DNA of 23,041 nucleotides, taken from CAYJAD01 sp964370305 (GTDB taxonomy: Bacteria; Desulfobacterota; Desulfovibrionia; Desulfovibrionales; Desulfovibrionaceae). Each line of letters opens with the position of its first letter. Position 1 is the stretch's first letter. Where the stretch lies: contig CAYJIU010000022.1 in NCBI GenBank assembly GCA_964370305.1, forward strand, positions 1 through 23,041. Reading direction: 5' to 3'. The position numbers and the translations under genes were made by a program. The notes beneath the pieces were generated by a model. It worked only from the letters and a program-made list of their open reading frames with translations, was not told the DNA's origin and did not search any database. Below are positions 1 to 6,106 of the stretch, piece by piece.

Positions 1-46
1 AAAAATATTGCTATTTTAATAGTTTTGTCTGTTTTTCAGTGTCGAC
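1..46 (-). repeat. 46-bp inverted repeat, left copy
   Basis: Read on the minus strand this matches 1927-1972 on the plus strand at 44 of 46 positions, beginning at a GTCGAC hexamer and followed by (A/G)CTGAAAAACAGACAAAACT. It contains the last codons and stop of the FeoB-associated gene. The match runs to the first base of the window, so the true repeat may be longer and the window may begin inside a dispersed element. Confidence 0.85.
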
Positions 47-166
47 TTCCTTACCACAACTCCCTCCGCAGGAACCACACCCTTTGCCCTTGCTGCTTTT
101 TACTTGCTTCCAAATAATAAAACCGGCAGCACAAGCAACTATCAAAAATACTATCACTTCTTGCAT
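11..166 (-). CDS. FeoB-associated Cys-rich membrane protein
   Basis: A 51-residue protein with one hydrophobic helix (about residues 3-18, VIVFLIVACAAGF) followed by a basic stretch and the motif GCGSCGGSCGK (C-x2-C-x3-C). This layout is typical of the small proteins encoded beside feoB, thought to assist ferrous iron import at the inner membrane. I chose the ATG at 166 because AGAGG lies 8 bases upstream; an in-frame ATG at 208 has no such site. Upstream is a Fur-box-like promoter, but no feoA or feoB lies upstream in the window, where a Mor-like phage gene sits instead; any feo partner would have to be left of base 1. The C-terminal tail after the Cys motif (VDTEKQTKLLK) is encoded by a repeat also found at 1927-1972, so the tail may have been acquired or altered by an insertion. 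Confidence 0.75.
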   Translation of the reverse strand: MQEVIVFLIVACAAGFIIWKQVKSSKGKGCGSCGGSCGKEVDTEKQTKLLK

Positions 167-216
167 ATTTCCGTCCTCTAGATAAAAGTCCTGTACAATT
201 ATTTTCAATAATCTAA

Positions 217-253
217 GGGGAATGTATCTTTAGTGATAATGAAAGTCAATTTT
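217..253 (-). promoter_or_regulatory. Promoter with Fur-box-like site before the Feo-associated gene
   Basis: On the minus strand a TTGACT -35 (249-244) is followed after 17 bases by TACATT. Overlapping it, plus-strand bases 235-253 read GATAATGAAAGTCAATTTT, agreeing with the 19-bp Fur consensus at 14 positions by my count. This position would let iron-loaded Fur block polymerase, as expected for an iron-uptake gene. Not tested against a motif matrix. Confidence 0.5.
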
Positions 254-257
254 AATA

Positions 258-746
258 TTATAAATTGTTTTCGGCATCACTTTTTAGAATATCCCAAATG
301 CGCCTATCCGAAAGTCTATAGCGTCTTGCTAACCATTGTACAACATTTCCGGTGCTTCTACCTTGTTGTACTGCCTTAGTAAATGACTGTATAATTGTAT
401 TATTACGCAATTGCAATAAGTACTTAGTGCATTTTGGTATATATAAATCAGTCCCCCCATAGTGAGCTACCATGGCCTGCATTTGCTGTGGGGTTAAGAC
501 CCTTCTCAATGCATGGCCTTTGTAATTTGAGCTTTGCCCAAGGGGAGGCCACTTGGCTGGTATGTGCAAAGTGCAACCTCCAAAACGACCAATTAACTTC
601 AACAAAATTTCATTGCTTTTCATTATGCTATAAATTGTACGCGCGGCATCAGGCATTCTTAAATATATTTTGGTATTAGCCGAGGAGTTTAGTCGTTCTT
701 TAAGTCCGCGCTTGCGTGGTGGCCTATGGCTATTGGAGTCGAGCAC
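258..746 (-). CDS. Mor/C-family phage transcription activator
   Basis: A 162-residue protein of the Mor type, which in Mu-like phages activates middle or late promoters by binding just upstream of polymerase. The C-terminal half carries the family signature: YGGTDLYIPK (beta hairpin), then LRNNTIIQSF and a helix-turn-helix, VVQWLARRYRLSDRRIWDIL. An earlier FGGCTLHIPA copy of the G-G-x-x-(L)-x-I-P motif precedes it. I start it at a GTG at 746 because GGAGG lies 6 bases upstream; the upstream ATGs at 818 and 773 would overlap the preceding gene by 89 or 44 bases, whereas this start overlaps by only 17. It follows the 88-residue gene, so the two are probably translationally coupled. The promoter of the Feo-associated gene lies right at its 3' end, so the prophage border is close. 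Confidence 0.75.
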   Translation of the reverse strand: MLDSNSHRPPRKRGLKERLNSSANTKIYLRMPDAARTIYSIMKSNEILLKLIGRFGGCTLHIPAKWPPLGQSSNYKGHALRRVLTPQQMQAMVAHYGGTDLYIPKCTKYLLQLRNNTIIQSFTKAVQQGRSTGNVVQWLARRYRLSDRRIWDILKSDAENNL

Positions 747-996
747 AAGGCACCTCCGTATCGCGCTGAGCATAGAGCATGGCTGTACATATGCATTGCT
801 GTACAGGTGATGGGGCAAAACTATGGGGTTCTATGCCTAATGAAGCAAGGATTTCAAAAAAATCAATTTCCTTAGCAAGCCTTAATAATTGAAGCTGCCA
901 AAAAAGAAGTTCAACCTTGGTAATCTGCGCGGGCTCCGTGGAAAGCTGTGCTAGCATGAACTCTAATCGTAAAAGTTTTTCTCTTAAAGCAAACAT
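730..996 (-). CDS. Small phage protein of unknown function
   Basis: An 88-residue protein, mostly helical by composition (LREKLLRLEFMLAQL then LFWQLQLLRLAKEIDFFEIL), with no motif that I recognise. The start at 996 is supported by GGAGG four bases upstream; the longer in-frame start at 1023 is not. It is the first gene of a leftward two-gene operon with the Mor-like activator and is divergent from the S24 repressor, the place where Mu-like and lambdoid elements put early genes under repressor control. Its 3' end holds the ribosome binding site of the Mor-like gene. Confidence 0.6.
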   Translation of the reverse strand: MFALREKLLRLEFMLAQLSTEPAQITKVELLFWQLQLLRLAKEIDFFEILASLGIEPHSFAPSPVQQCICTAMLYAQRDTEVPCARLQ

Positions 997-1031
997 ACTA
1001 CCTCCTGACAAGTTTTCTAACATTTTTAACG

Positions 1032-1053
1032 CTGTTGATATATAGATAAACAG
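1032..1053. promoter_or_regulatory. Candidate phage operator (inverted repeat)
   Basis: A 22-bp imperfect palindrome with arms CTGTT and AACAG; 9 of 11 base pairs match across the dyad. It lies in the divergent region between the repressor gene and the leftward early operon, about 35 bases upstream of the 996 start, where a repressor dimer would be expected to bind. I found no second clear copy in 997-1273, which is otherwise AT-rich with T-tracts. Confidence 0.35.
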
Positions 1054-1273
1054 ATATTAGTTTTTTTGCAAGCTTTTAATTTAAAAATAAGCATTTTTTC
1101 TGTTACAAAAAACTTTTTTGCAGTGATTTCAATAAATAATTACAAGAAAAACTTTATTTTTATAATTTAAATAACAAGTACGCGCTAACTTGCAAAGTAT
1201 TCTTTTTTTTTGTAGGCTTTCATTCGCAACTTTTCTTTAATATTTTTCTGCCAGTCAAACTTAAGGAAGCATC

Positions 1274-1927
1274 ATGTCCAACAATACCGCAACAAATTTT
1301 AGCTCCCGCTTACGTCAGAGACGTGAACAATTAGGCATTCGCAAGCATGATCTTGCAACCAGCATTGGCGTTAGCCTGACCACTATTCAACAATATGAAA
1401 ATGGACAAATGCCCCGAGGTGAGCTGGCCGTGCGTTTGTCTGAAGTGCTTGACTGTTCACTGGATTGGCTCTTAGCAGGACGCGAACAAGACAATCTTAG
1501 CTATTATAGCATATCTTCAGACCGTCTTATATTTGTTCCCACCATGAGCGCACACACTTCTGGTAACAGCTTAGAAACAATACCTTTGCGTCAATATGCC
1601 TTCCGTTGGGATTTTTTACAGCAAAAAGGTGATCCTACATCCATGGTGCTTTTGCGCATAACTGGCGATAGTATGCATCCAAATATTTTCAATAATGATA
1701 TGGTCTTAATAGACAAAAGCCAAAATTCAGCCATGCCTGGGCATATGTACGCTGTAAGCATTGAAGATATGATTTATCTTAAAATTATAGATACCATGCC
1801 CGGAAAGTTAATATTGTCTTGCCAAAACCCTGCCTACATGAATATTGAGCTTAATATGTTTGAGCAAAGCCACTCCCCCATAAATATTCTTGGTAAGGCG
1901 GTGTGGGTTGGACGTGATATTAATTAG
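1274..1927 (+). CDS. Phage repressor: XRE helix-turn-helix plus S24 peptidase domain
   Basis: A 217-residue CI-like repressor. Residues 11-68 are an XRE-type helix-turn-helix (LRQRREQLGIRKHDLATSIGVSLTTIQQYENG) ending in DWLLAG. Residues 125-215 are a LexA/S24 fold with the serine of GDSMHP (S133) and the lysine of YLKII (K170). Members bind operators as dimers and, when RecA is active, can cleave themselves. Here the linker (70-120) shows no Ala-Gly or Cys-Gly pair; the only AG is residues 68-69 at the end of the DNA-binding domain, so cleavage at a usual site is uncertain. AAGGAAG 7 bases upstream supports the start. It is divergent from the small early operon at 996. Its last codons and stop (ATTAATTAG) belong to a 14-bp sequence repeated at 2205-2218. 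Confidence 0.88.
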   Translation: MSNNTATNFSSRLRQRREQLGIRKHDLATSIGVSLTTIQQYENGQMPRGELAVRLSEVLDCSLDWLLAGREQDNLSYYSISSDRLIFVPTMSAHTSGNSLETIPLRQYAFRWDFLQQKGDPTSMVLLRITGDSMHPNIFNNDMVLIDKSQNSAMPGHMYAVSIEDMIYLKIIDTMPGKLILSCQNPAYMNIELNMFEQSHSPINILGKAVWVGRDIN

Positions 1928-1932
1928 TCGAC
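1919..1932 (+). repeat. 14-bp direct repeat, copy 1
   Basis: ATTAATTAGTCGAC, identical to 2205-2218. It includes the last two sense codons and stop of the repressor gene and directly abuts the left terminal repeat of the hairpin element. Confidence 0.85.
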
Positions 1933-1972
1933 GCTGAAAAACAGACAAAACTATTAAAAAAGCAATATTTTT
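1927..1972 (+). repeat. 46-bp inverted repeat, right copy
   Basis: Begins GTCGACGCTGAAAAAC and matches the reverse complement of 1-46 with two mismatches (at the seventh base, and an A for T near the AAAAAAG tract). It forms the first 40 bases of the 1933-2200 hairpin element. After 1972 the two copies cannot be compared because the window ends. Confidence 0.85.
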
Positions 1973-2200
1973 CAATCAAAGTTTCCCAATAAAATTGCCA
2001 GAAAAAAGGATGCGTAGCATACTTTTTGGGCGATTTTATGACACAAAAAAATGGTTTTTCAAGCGGCGACTAACGAAATTTTTCTATAAGAAAAATTTCG
2101 CGTGCCGTAAAATAAGCCAGAATTAACTTCTGGCGACCCCAAAGGGGTATTTGGGGGCAACGTGCCTTTCTGAAAAGCGCATGGAAATGCGTTTTTCAGC
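1933..2200. mobile_element. 268-bp non-coding hairpin-rich element with terminal inverted repeats (MITE-like)
   Basis: Bounded by GCTGAAAAAC (1933-1942) and its exact reverse complement GTTTTTCAGC (2191-2200). Inside are five stem-loops: 1989-2039 (long imperfect stem, loop GTA), 2074-2100 (CGAAATTTTTC, loop TATAA, perfect 11 bp), 2116-2134 (GCCAGAA, perfect 7 bp), 2136-2148 (ACCCC, loop AAA) and 2170-2199 (CTGAAAAGCGCAT, loop GGAA, 13 bp with one G-T pair). There is no open reading frame of note. Short length, terminal inverted repeats, flanking direct repeats and a second partial copy at 1-46 fit a non-autonomous mobile element; a structured RNA is the alternative. No transposase that would move it is visible. 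Confidence 0.6.
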
Positions 2201-2204
2201 ATCA

Positions 2205-2218
2205 ATTAATTAGTCGAC
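2205..2218 (+). repeat. 14-bp direct repeat, copy 2
   Basis: ATTAATTAGTCGAC, identical to 1919-1932. It lies four bases (ATCA) beyond the right terminal repeat of the hairpin element, so it resembles a target duplication but does not abut the element exactly. Confidence 0.8.
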
Positions 2219-2301
2219 ATTTAACATGCACAAACTCGTGAAAAGAGACATCTTTATAAAAAATTAACTAATAAAACCGTCACAAAACAAAACAAGAGGT
2301 A
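2219..2301. other. Short intergenic stretch
   Basis: AT-rich sequence between the hairpin element and the end of the GNAT-like gene. I see no stem-loop with a U-tract that would end the late phage operon here. Confidence 0.4.
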
Positions 2302-2817
2302 TCAAATCATATTTTCCTTGGTCGCAACCACCAAGACACCATCTTCATAAACATTACGTCTTGCTTGCAAACATGCCCCAGGAATTCTACCCAAATTGCA
2401 AAACCCTGCCATGTGGGCCAGCCGCCACGCATGTATATTACTTGCAGCACAAAGCCCCACAAGACTTTGACAAGGCGCGTGCAAAAATATCCACTTAAGA
2501 GCAGCTTTACTCAAGTATAGGGCACTGGTAAAATGCGCACGAAAAACTGTAAAATCAAATGTCCATACTTGCCCGCGCCACGGTTCAAGCCATGCCACAC
2601 CACATAGGCTGTTCGCATTATATTCTGTTATATGGCTGGGTACGCAGCATAAAAGCCAGCCTTGATGTGGGGTAGTAATTTTTAACCAGTCATCCTCACT
2701 GGGGTTATGAAAGCTGTGCATACAAGCATTTAGCAAGCCTTCTTTTTGCATGCGTGTAAATATATCCACGCGCATCTGCCTTAATCCTTCTGGCAAAACA
2801 AAAAATGTATAACTCAT
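2302..2817 (-). CDS. Phage GNAT-like protein (acetyltransferase fold)
   Basis: A 171-residue protein. The C-terminal half (SLCGVAWLEPWRG, then FDFTVF, then ALKWIFLHAPCQSLVGLCAA and NIHAWRLAHMAGFCNLGRIP) has the strand-helix order of a GNAT fold, including the 'N-x-x-A-x-x-L/M-A-x-x-x-G-F' element near the acetyl-CoA site. Similar GNAT-like proteins (DUF2824 type) are common next to terminase and portal genes in tailed phages; their substrate is unknown to me. The ATG at 2817 has GGAG six bases upstream and overlaps the terminase stop as ATGA, indicating translational coupling; the ATG at 2829 lacks a site. No portal gene follows, so the late operon stops unusually here. Confidence 0.55.
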   Translation of the reverse strand: MSYTFFVLPEGLRQMRVDIFTRMQKEGLLNACMHSFHNPSEDDWLKITTPHQGWLLCCVPSHITEYNANSLCGVAWLEPWRGQVWTFDFTVFRAHFTSALYLSKAALKWIFLHAPCQSLVGLCAASNIHAWRLAHMAGFCNLGRIPGACLQARRNVYEDGVLVVATKENMI

Positions 2818-4154
2818 GCATGGCTCCATATATCATATGTTGTTTTAGCTTTTTTACCATCACCATTTTCGACGGGCCGAAAGCCCAATACTCCATAACG
2901 CAAAGCATCTGCCGCATGACTTGTCCAATCATGTAAGGGTGTTGTTGAATATACTTCTTGGCGTGGCCGCCAAGTTCTGCGATATTGTCGCAAAGCGCGC
3001 AAACCCAATGCGCATTTATGCGCATCAAACCACATACGAGGCAAGGCCACGCGCAAGGCATTAATGCCATCAGCTAGGTGTAACGAGGGGGCAACGGTAA
3101 AATTAATACCTAATTGTCTTGCCATTTCAAGGCGGCTTAGGCCAGTACCCAGTTCACGCACCCTAATATCATGCGGGGCAATGTGATGCCCATACACATA
3201 TTCCTTGGATTGGAGTAAGCGTATATAGTGTGCAAGGCCTTGGCCGCTGTCTTCTAAATACTCCAATACGCGCCATTGCCCGCCGCTTTGAACTTGGAAA
3301 AACCAAATACCTGTAGCATCATCCATACCCAAATCCCACGCCGTATGTACCGGTAATTCTGGTGCGTATGGCACTTGAGTAATGCGGCCCTTTTTTTCTA
3401 AATCTTCGATACTTGCGGCATAATATGCACCGCGCACCGCAGCAGCAAATGAACATTCAAATTCTTGTAAATAATCCTCATGGCTCATGGAGCTTTTTGC
3501 GGCTGCAAGCTCGGTTGCATCAATATAATTGGTCATGGACGCAGGAAAGCAAAACCGCGACCAAAGGCCAGTGGTAGCAACGTTTGCGTGCTCTTTATGT
3601 TGATCTGCCATATCTTTTCCTGCCTCTTCCCATACATCATGTAGCAAGTTGTCTACTCCATTGGGGGTTCCGCAAAAAAGGGCTCGCCCCTTTCTGTCGG
3701 CTAGCATGGGGCGCAAAATGCGCGTCCAAACTTGGCGCGGCATATCGGCAGGCTCATCCAATACCACATCATCAAGATACATTCCGCGCAAAGCATCGGC
3801 ATTTTCTGTGCCAAAAAGGCGAATACTTGCGCCGGTTGGCAAAATACAGCGTAGCTCTGTTTCTAAAAAACGTGTACCTGTTATGGCGCCAGCAAAGTAT
3901 TTTAAATAATCCCAAGCCACGGTTTTGGCTTGTCCTAAATATGGGGCCATGTATGCGGCGCGCCAATCGTGGCAATTAGAGCGTAAGGCTTCACGAATAA
4001 GATCATTTATGGCGGCGACGGTTTTTCCAAAACGTCTATGGCAAAGTAACACACAAAAACGAGTACGTTGATTATGAAAATCCCTCTGTAATGCGCGCGG
4101 AATATATGGTATTATACATCTATTGTTCACTGGTGCCTGCTTTATGCTGATCAT
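2814..4154 (-). CDS. Phage terminase large subunit
   Basis: A 446-residue packaging motor and nuclease that translocates and cuts phage DNA at the portal. The N-terminal ATPase shows a Walker A variant CHRRFGKT (residues 38-45) and Walker B DVVLDEP (129-135, D133 E134), with CGTPNG (161-166) as the coupling motif. The C-terminal RNase H-like nuclease shows acidic residues in AWDLG (D275), APHD (D329) and HAADALRY (D416). All key motifs are present, so the gene looks intact. The start at 4154 overlaps the upstream gene by 35 bases and has no strong ribosome binding site; a GTG at 4130 is an alternative. The 3' end overlaps the GNAT-like gene by 4 bases. Confidence 0.9.
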   Translation of the reverse strand: MISIKQAPVNNRCIIPYIPRALQRDFHNQRTRFCVLLCHRRFGKTVAAINDLIREALRSNCHDWRAAYMAPYLGQAKTVAWDYLKYFAGAITGTRFLETELRCILPTGASIRLFGTENADALRGMYLDDVVLDEPADMPRQVWTRILRPMLADRKGRALFCGTPNGVDNLLHDVWEEAGKDMADQHKEHANVATTGLWSRFCFPASMTNYIDATELAAAKSSMSHEDYLQEFECSFAAAVRGAYYAASIEDLEKKGRITQVPYAPELPVHTAWDLGMDDATGIWFFQVQSGGQWRVLEYLEDSGQGLAHYIRLLQSKEYVYGHHIAPHDIRVRELGTGLSRLEMARQLGINFTVAPSLHLADGINALRVALPRMWFDAHKCALGLRALRQYRRTWRPRQEVYSTTPLHDWTSHAADALRYGVLGFRPVENGDGKKAKTTYDIWSHA

Positions 4155-4437
4155 CGTTCTGATTGGATTTATCGGTAGCCACTGGATTTTGTGCTATATT
4201 TTCCCACTCAGCCCAGCCCACTTCAATTTTTGTATTTTCTGGCTTGGCCTGCGTTGACTCAGGGGCTAGTGTTGCAATAATTGCGTGTAATTCTTTAATT
4301 TCTTTTACTAAATCTATACCTTTATCACCCACATCTGCATCAGCCAAACCTTGAGTTAGGGCTGCAAGGCGTGCTTTTAGAGCTTTTTGCAAAGTGTTCT
4401 TTGTGTAGCTTATTCTTTTATCCTGCGCTTTTGTCAT
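4120..4437 (-). CDS. Phage protein, possible small terminase subunit
   Basis: A 105-residue protein with a helical N-terminal half (KNTLQKALKARLAALTQG, VKEIKELHAIIATL) and a polar, probably disordered tail rich in N, D, K and Q. I recognise no sequence signature. Its position between a DUF2730-like protein and the large terminase is where Mu-like phages encode their gp27-type or small terminase protein. The ATG at 4437 shares one base with the upstream stop (TAATG) and has AGGTG upstream, so translation is coupled. The 3' end overlaps the large terminase start. Confidence 0.5.
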   Translation of the reverse strand: MTKAQDKRISYTKNTLQKALKARLAALTQGLADADVGDKGIDLVKEIKELHAIIATLAPESTQAKPENTKIEVGWAEWENIAQNPVATDKSNQNDDQHKAGTSEQ

Positions 4438-4823
4438 TACTCACCTACTACGTGTTTAGCTCGCAAAATCACCTCTTGACGGTCTAAAGCTCGCTCTAGT
4501 CTTTGCATCAATCTATCCACGCCGGTGATGCGCATATCAATAGCCTTAAGGTCACCGCGCAAACTCTCCACTACCTTGGCTAAGTCATTTAAGGATGAAG
4601 CATCAGGTAATAATGCAATGCGCTCATCCAAGCTAAGCAAACGGCCCTCCAAAGCGGTAATGCGCGCGCTTTCTTCCTGACGTAAATGTCCCTCATGCTC
4701 CAGATGCTCGGCATAATCTTCTTCTCGCACGAAGGCATGTCGAATACTCCATAAGGCCCAAGCCAAAAGGCCTTGAATAATTAAAACAATTATGGGAGTT
4801 AGAGCTATATTTTGTATATTCAT
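4437..4823 (-). CDS. DUF2730-like phage membrane protein
   Basis: A 128-residue protein with one N-terminal membrane helix (about residues 6-22, ALTPIIVLIIQGLLAWAL) followed by a long amphipathic coiled-coil region (ITALEGRLLSLDERIALL, LAKVVESLRGDLKAIDMRI, LMQRLERALD). This is the layout of Mu gp25 / DUF2730 proteins, found between lysis and terminase genes; a role in lysis is assumed from position but not shown. I chose the ATG at 4823 for the AAGG seven bases upstream; the GTG at 4850 adds nine residues before the helix. Confidence 0.65.
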   Translation of the reverse strand: MNIQNIALTPIIVLIIQGLLAWALWSIRHAFVREEDYAEHLEHEGHLRQEESARITALEGRLLSLDERIALLPDASSLNDLAKVVESLRGDLKAIDMRITGVDRLMQRLERALDRQEVILRAKHVVGE

Positions 4824-4868
4824 ATGTTTGCCTTTTGTAAAAATCTCCACTCATATTTTCAATCACTG

Positions 4869-5531
4869 TTAGCTATCTCTTTCCAGCATGGCTAAATGTT
4901 CAAGTAAATCCTGACAACGATTTTTCCATCCAGACAAAAATGCATTAAACTTTTCATTGTTGCGGCATAGGCTCACATAAAAATTAATCCTCTGGCGTAC
5001 TGCCATGCGTGCGGCATAAAACTCTAGCCCACATTCACTCAAAGCTACACATTGTGTAATGGTTTTGGGCCCACAAATACCATCAACTTTGATGGGGTGA
5101 AACTCGTCCAAATGGGCCTCACCCACCACATTGCATACCTCCTGTAAAATACTTACAGAGCGATATATCCCCATATTTACAGCACCATCATAAAGCACCA
5201 TGCCAAGGGCAAGGGGTAAGGAGTCCGCCTGTACGGGTTTCCAAAATTTTTCACACATAAGCTTAGCGGCTTGCGCCTTAGTGCAAGCCCTAATATCTTC
5301 AGCGTTGACAATATCATCATCGTTGAAATCATAGGGGCTATCCCAAGCATTACTCCCATTGCAAGTGGCGGCTTGTTTTTCAAATTCCTTTTTGGCATCC
5401 GCTTCCAATTGTTTAAGAAAACGTAAAGATACCCCATGATTGGTTATACCACCAGGGTCATTTTTATGTTCACTCAATCCACCTTCCCACTTAGCCGTAA
5501 AAGCATGGGCCAACTTAAAACGCTCTGTCAT
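4869..5531 (-). CDS. Phage endolysin, glycoside hydrolase family 108
   Basis: A 220-residue cell-wall hydrolase. Residues 8-35 show the family signature: FTAKWEGGLSEHKNDPGGITNHGVS, with E16 of WEGG as the expected catalytic acid. The C-terminal part contains VDGICGPKT (substrate- or wall-binding region) and ends FLSGWKNRCQDLL, typical of the PG-binding-3 domain. Residues 68-79 (DFNDDDIVNAED) fit an EF-hand or dockerin-like calcium loop. No signal peptide is visible, so export would need a holin, which I do not identify unless it is the next gene. The ATG at 5531 has GAGG six bases upstream; the ATG at 5543 does not. It opens the leftward late module. Confidence 0.88.
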   Translation of the reverse strand: MTERFKLAHAFTAKWEGGLSEHKNDPGGITNHGVSLRFLKQLEADAKKEFEKQAATCNGSNAWDSPYDFNDDDIVNAEDIRACTKAQAAKLMCEKFWKPVQADSLPLALGMVLYDGAVNMGIYRSVSILQEVCNVVGEAHLDEFHPIKVDGICGPKTITQCVALSECGLEFYAARMAVRQRINFYVSLCRNNEKFNAFLSGWKNRCQDLLEHLAMLERDS

Positions 5532-5677
5532 ACTACACCTCATAATAATTTTTAGGTATAACTTGTACCTTTGAGCGCATCTTGCCTATTTTTTTATGTG
5601 GCGTAATACTGAAGGATTTCACATGCTTTTTGATTGTATTATAAAGAGTTATTGGTGGTTTTTTGAATTTTAGCTTA

Positions 5678-5698
5678 AAAATACCCTTATGGTATTTT
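5678..5698. other. Stem-loop AAAATACC / GGTATTTT
   Basis: Perfect 8-bp stem with a five-base loop (CTTAT) in the non-coding region upstream of the endolysin gene. It has no U-tract beyond the arm on either side and could be a protein-binding dyad. Confidence 0.4.
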
Positions 5699-5748
5699 AT
5701 ATTGCATTTATGAATTGAAAAATTATTTACTGAAAATAAAAAAATAAA

Positions 5749-5776
5749 CCCATAGCATAATTATGGGCTTGTTTTA
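5749..5776 (+). terminator. Possible terminator
   Basis: Stem CCCATA / TATGGG (5749-5754 with 5762-5767), followed by CTTGTTTT. The stem is short, and no rightward gene ends close by, so this is a weak call. Confidence 0.3.
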
Positions 5777-6106
5777 ATATATACATTAAGCAATACATAA
5801 CTTTGTGCATTGTATAGTATGCAGTTATATAACATATTGCGTACAAATAAATAAAATTTATTTATACCCATGTGGCATTAAAGATAAAATTTCTTTATGA
5901 AAATATGTAGTGCAAGGATGAATTACTAATATCTATGAATTATACGTATATCTGCAATCAAAAAACTATCGCCTGTGTAAAAAATCTTGTGTTCTTGGCA
6001 CAGTGTATATATGTTGCCCTTGTTAAAGCCATACAACAATGACTGCGTAGCGATTAAACTTAAGAAGTTTTGTGTCTTCAACTAATTGATATAAGTAGGA
6101 AATTTT

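Larger units (their letters stand above)
258..5531. mobile_element. Mu-like prophage remnant (rearranged, incomplete)
   Basis: The span holds a Mor-type activator, an S24 repressor, a GH108 endolysin, a DUF2730-like protein, a possible small terminase, a large terminase and a GNAT-like phage protein. Lysin, then DUF2730, then small and large terminase is the order seen in Mu-like phages. The transposase pair, portal, protease, head and tail genes are absent, and the Mor-like gene is separated from the lysis module by the repressor and a hairpin-rich element. It therefore looks like a deleted and rearranged prophage. Ends are approximate; no terminal repeats at the 258 and 5531 borders were identified. 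Confidence 0.7.
5532..6106. other. Long AT-rich intergenic region at the prophage-host border
   Basis: About 575 bases with no credible gene. It holds two stem-loops (5678-5698 and 5749-5767, listed separately) and several AT-rich palindromic stretches. It must contain the promoter for the leftward endolysin operon and the one for the rightward transporter; no convincing -35/-10 pair stands out. Confidence 0.5.

Noticed and set aside
2705..3070. 121-codon minus-strand open frame inside the large terminase
   Set aside because: It lies in another frame of the terminase gene, whose Walker and nuclease motifs are clear, and its protein has no recognisable features.
5996..6017. TGGCAC followed by TTGC, resembling a sigma-54 promoter before the transporter
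   Set aside because: The two elements are 12 bases apart instead of 5, so the spacing excludes sigma-54 recognition.
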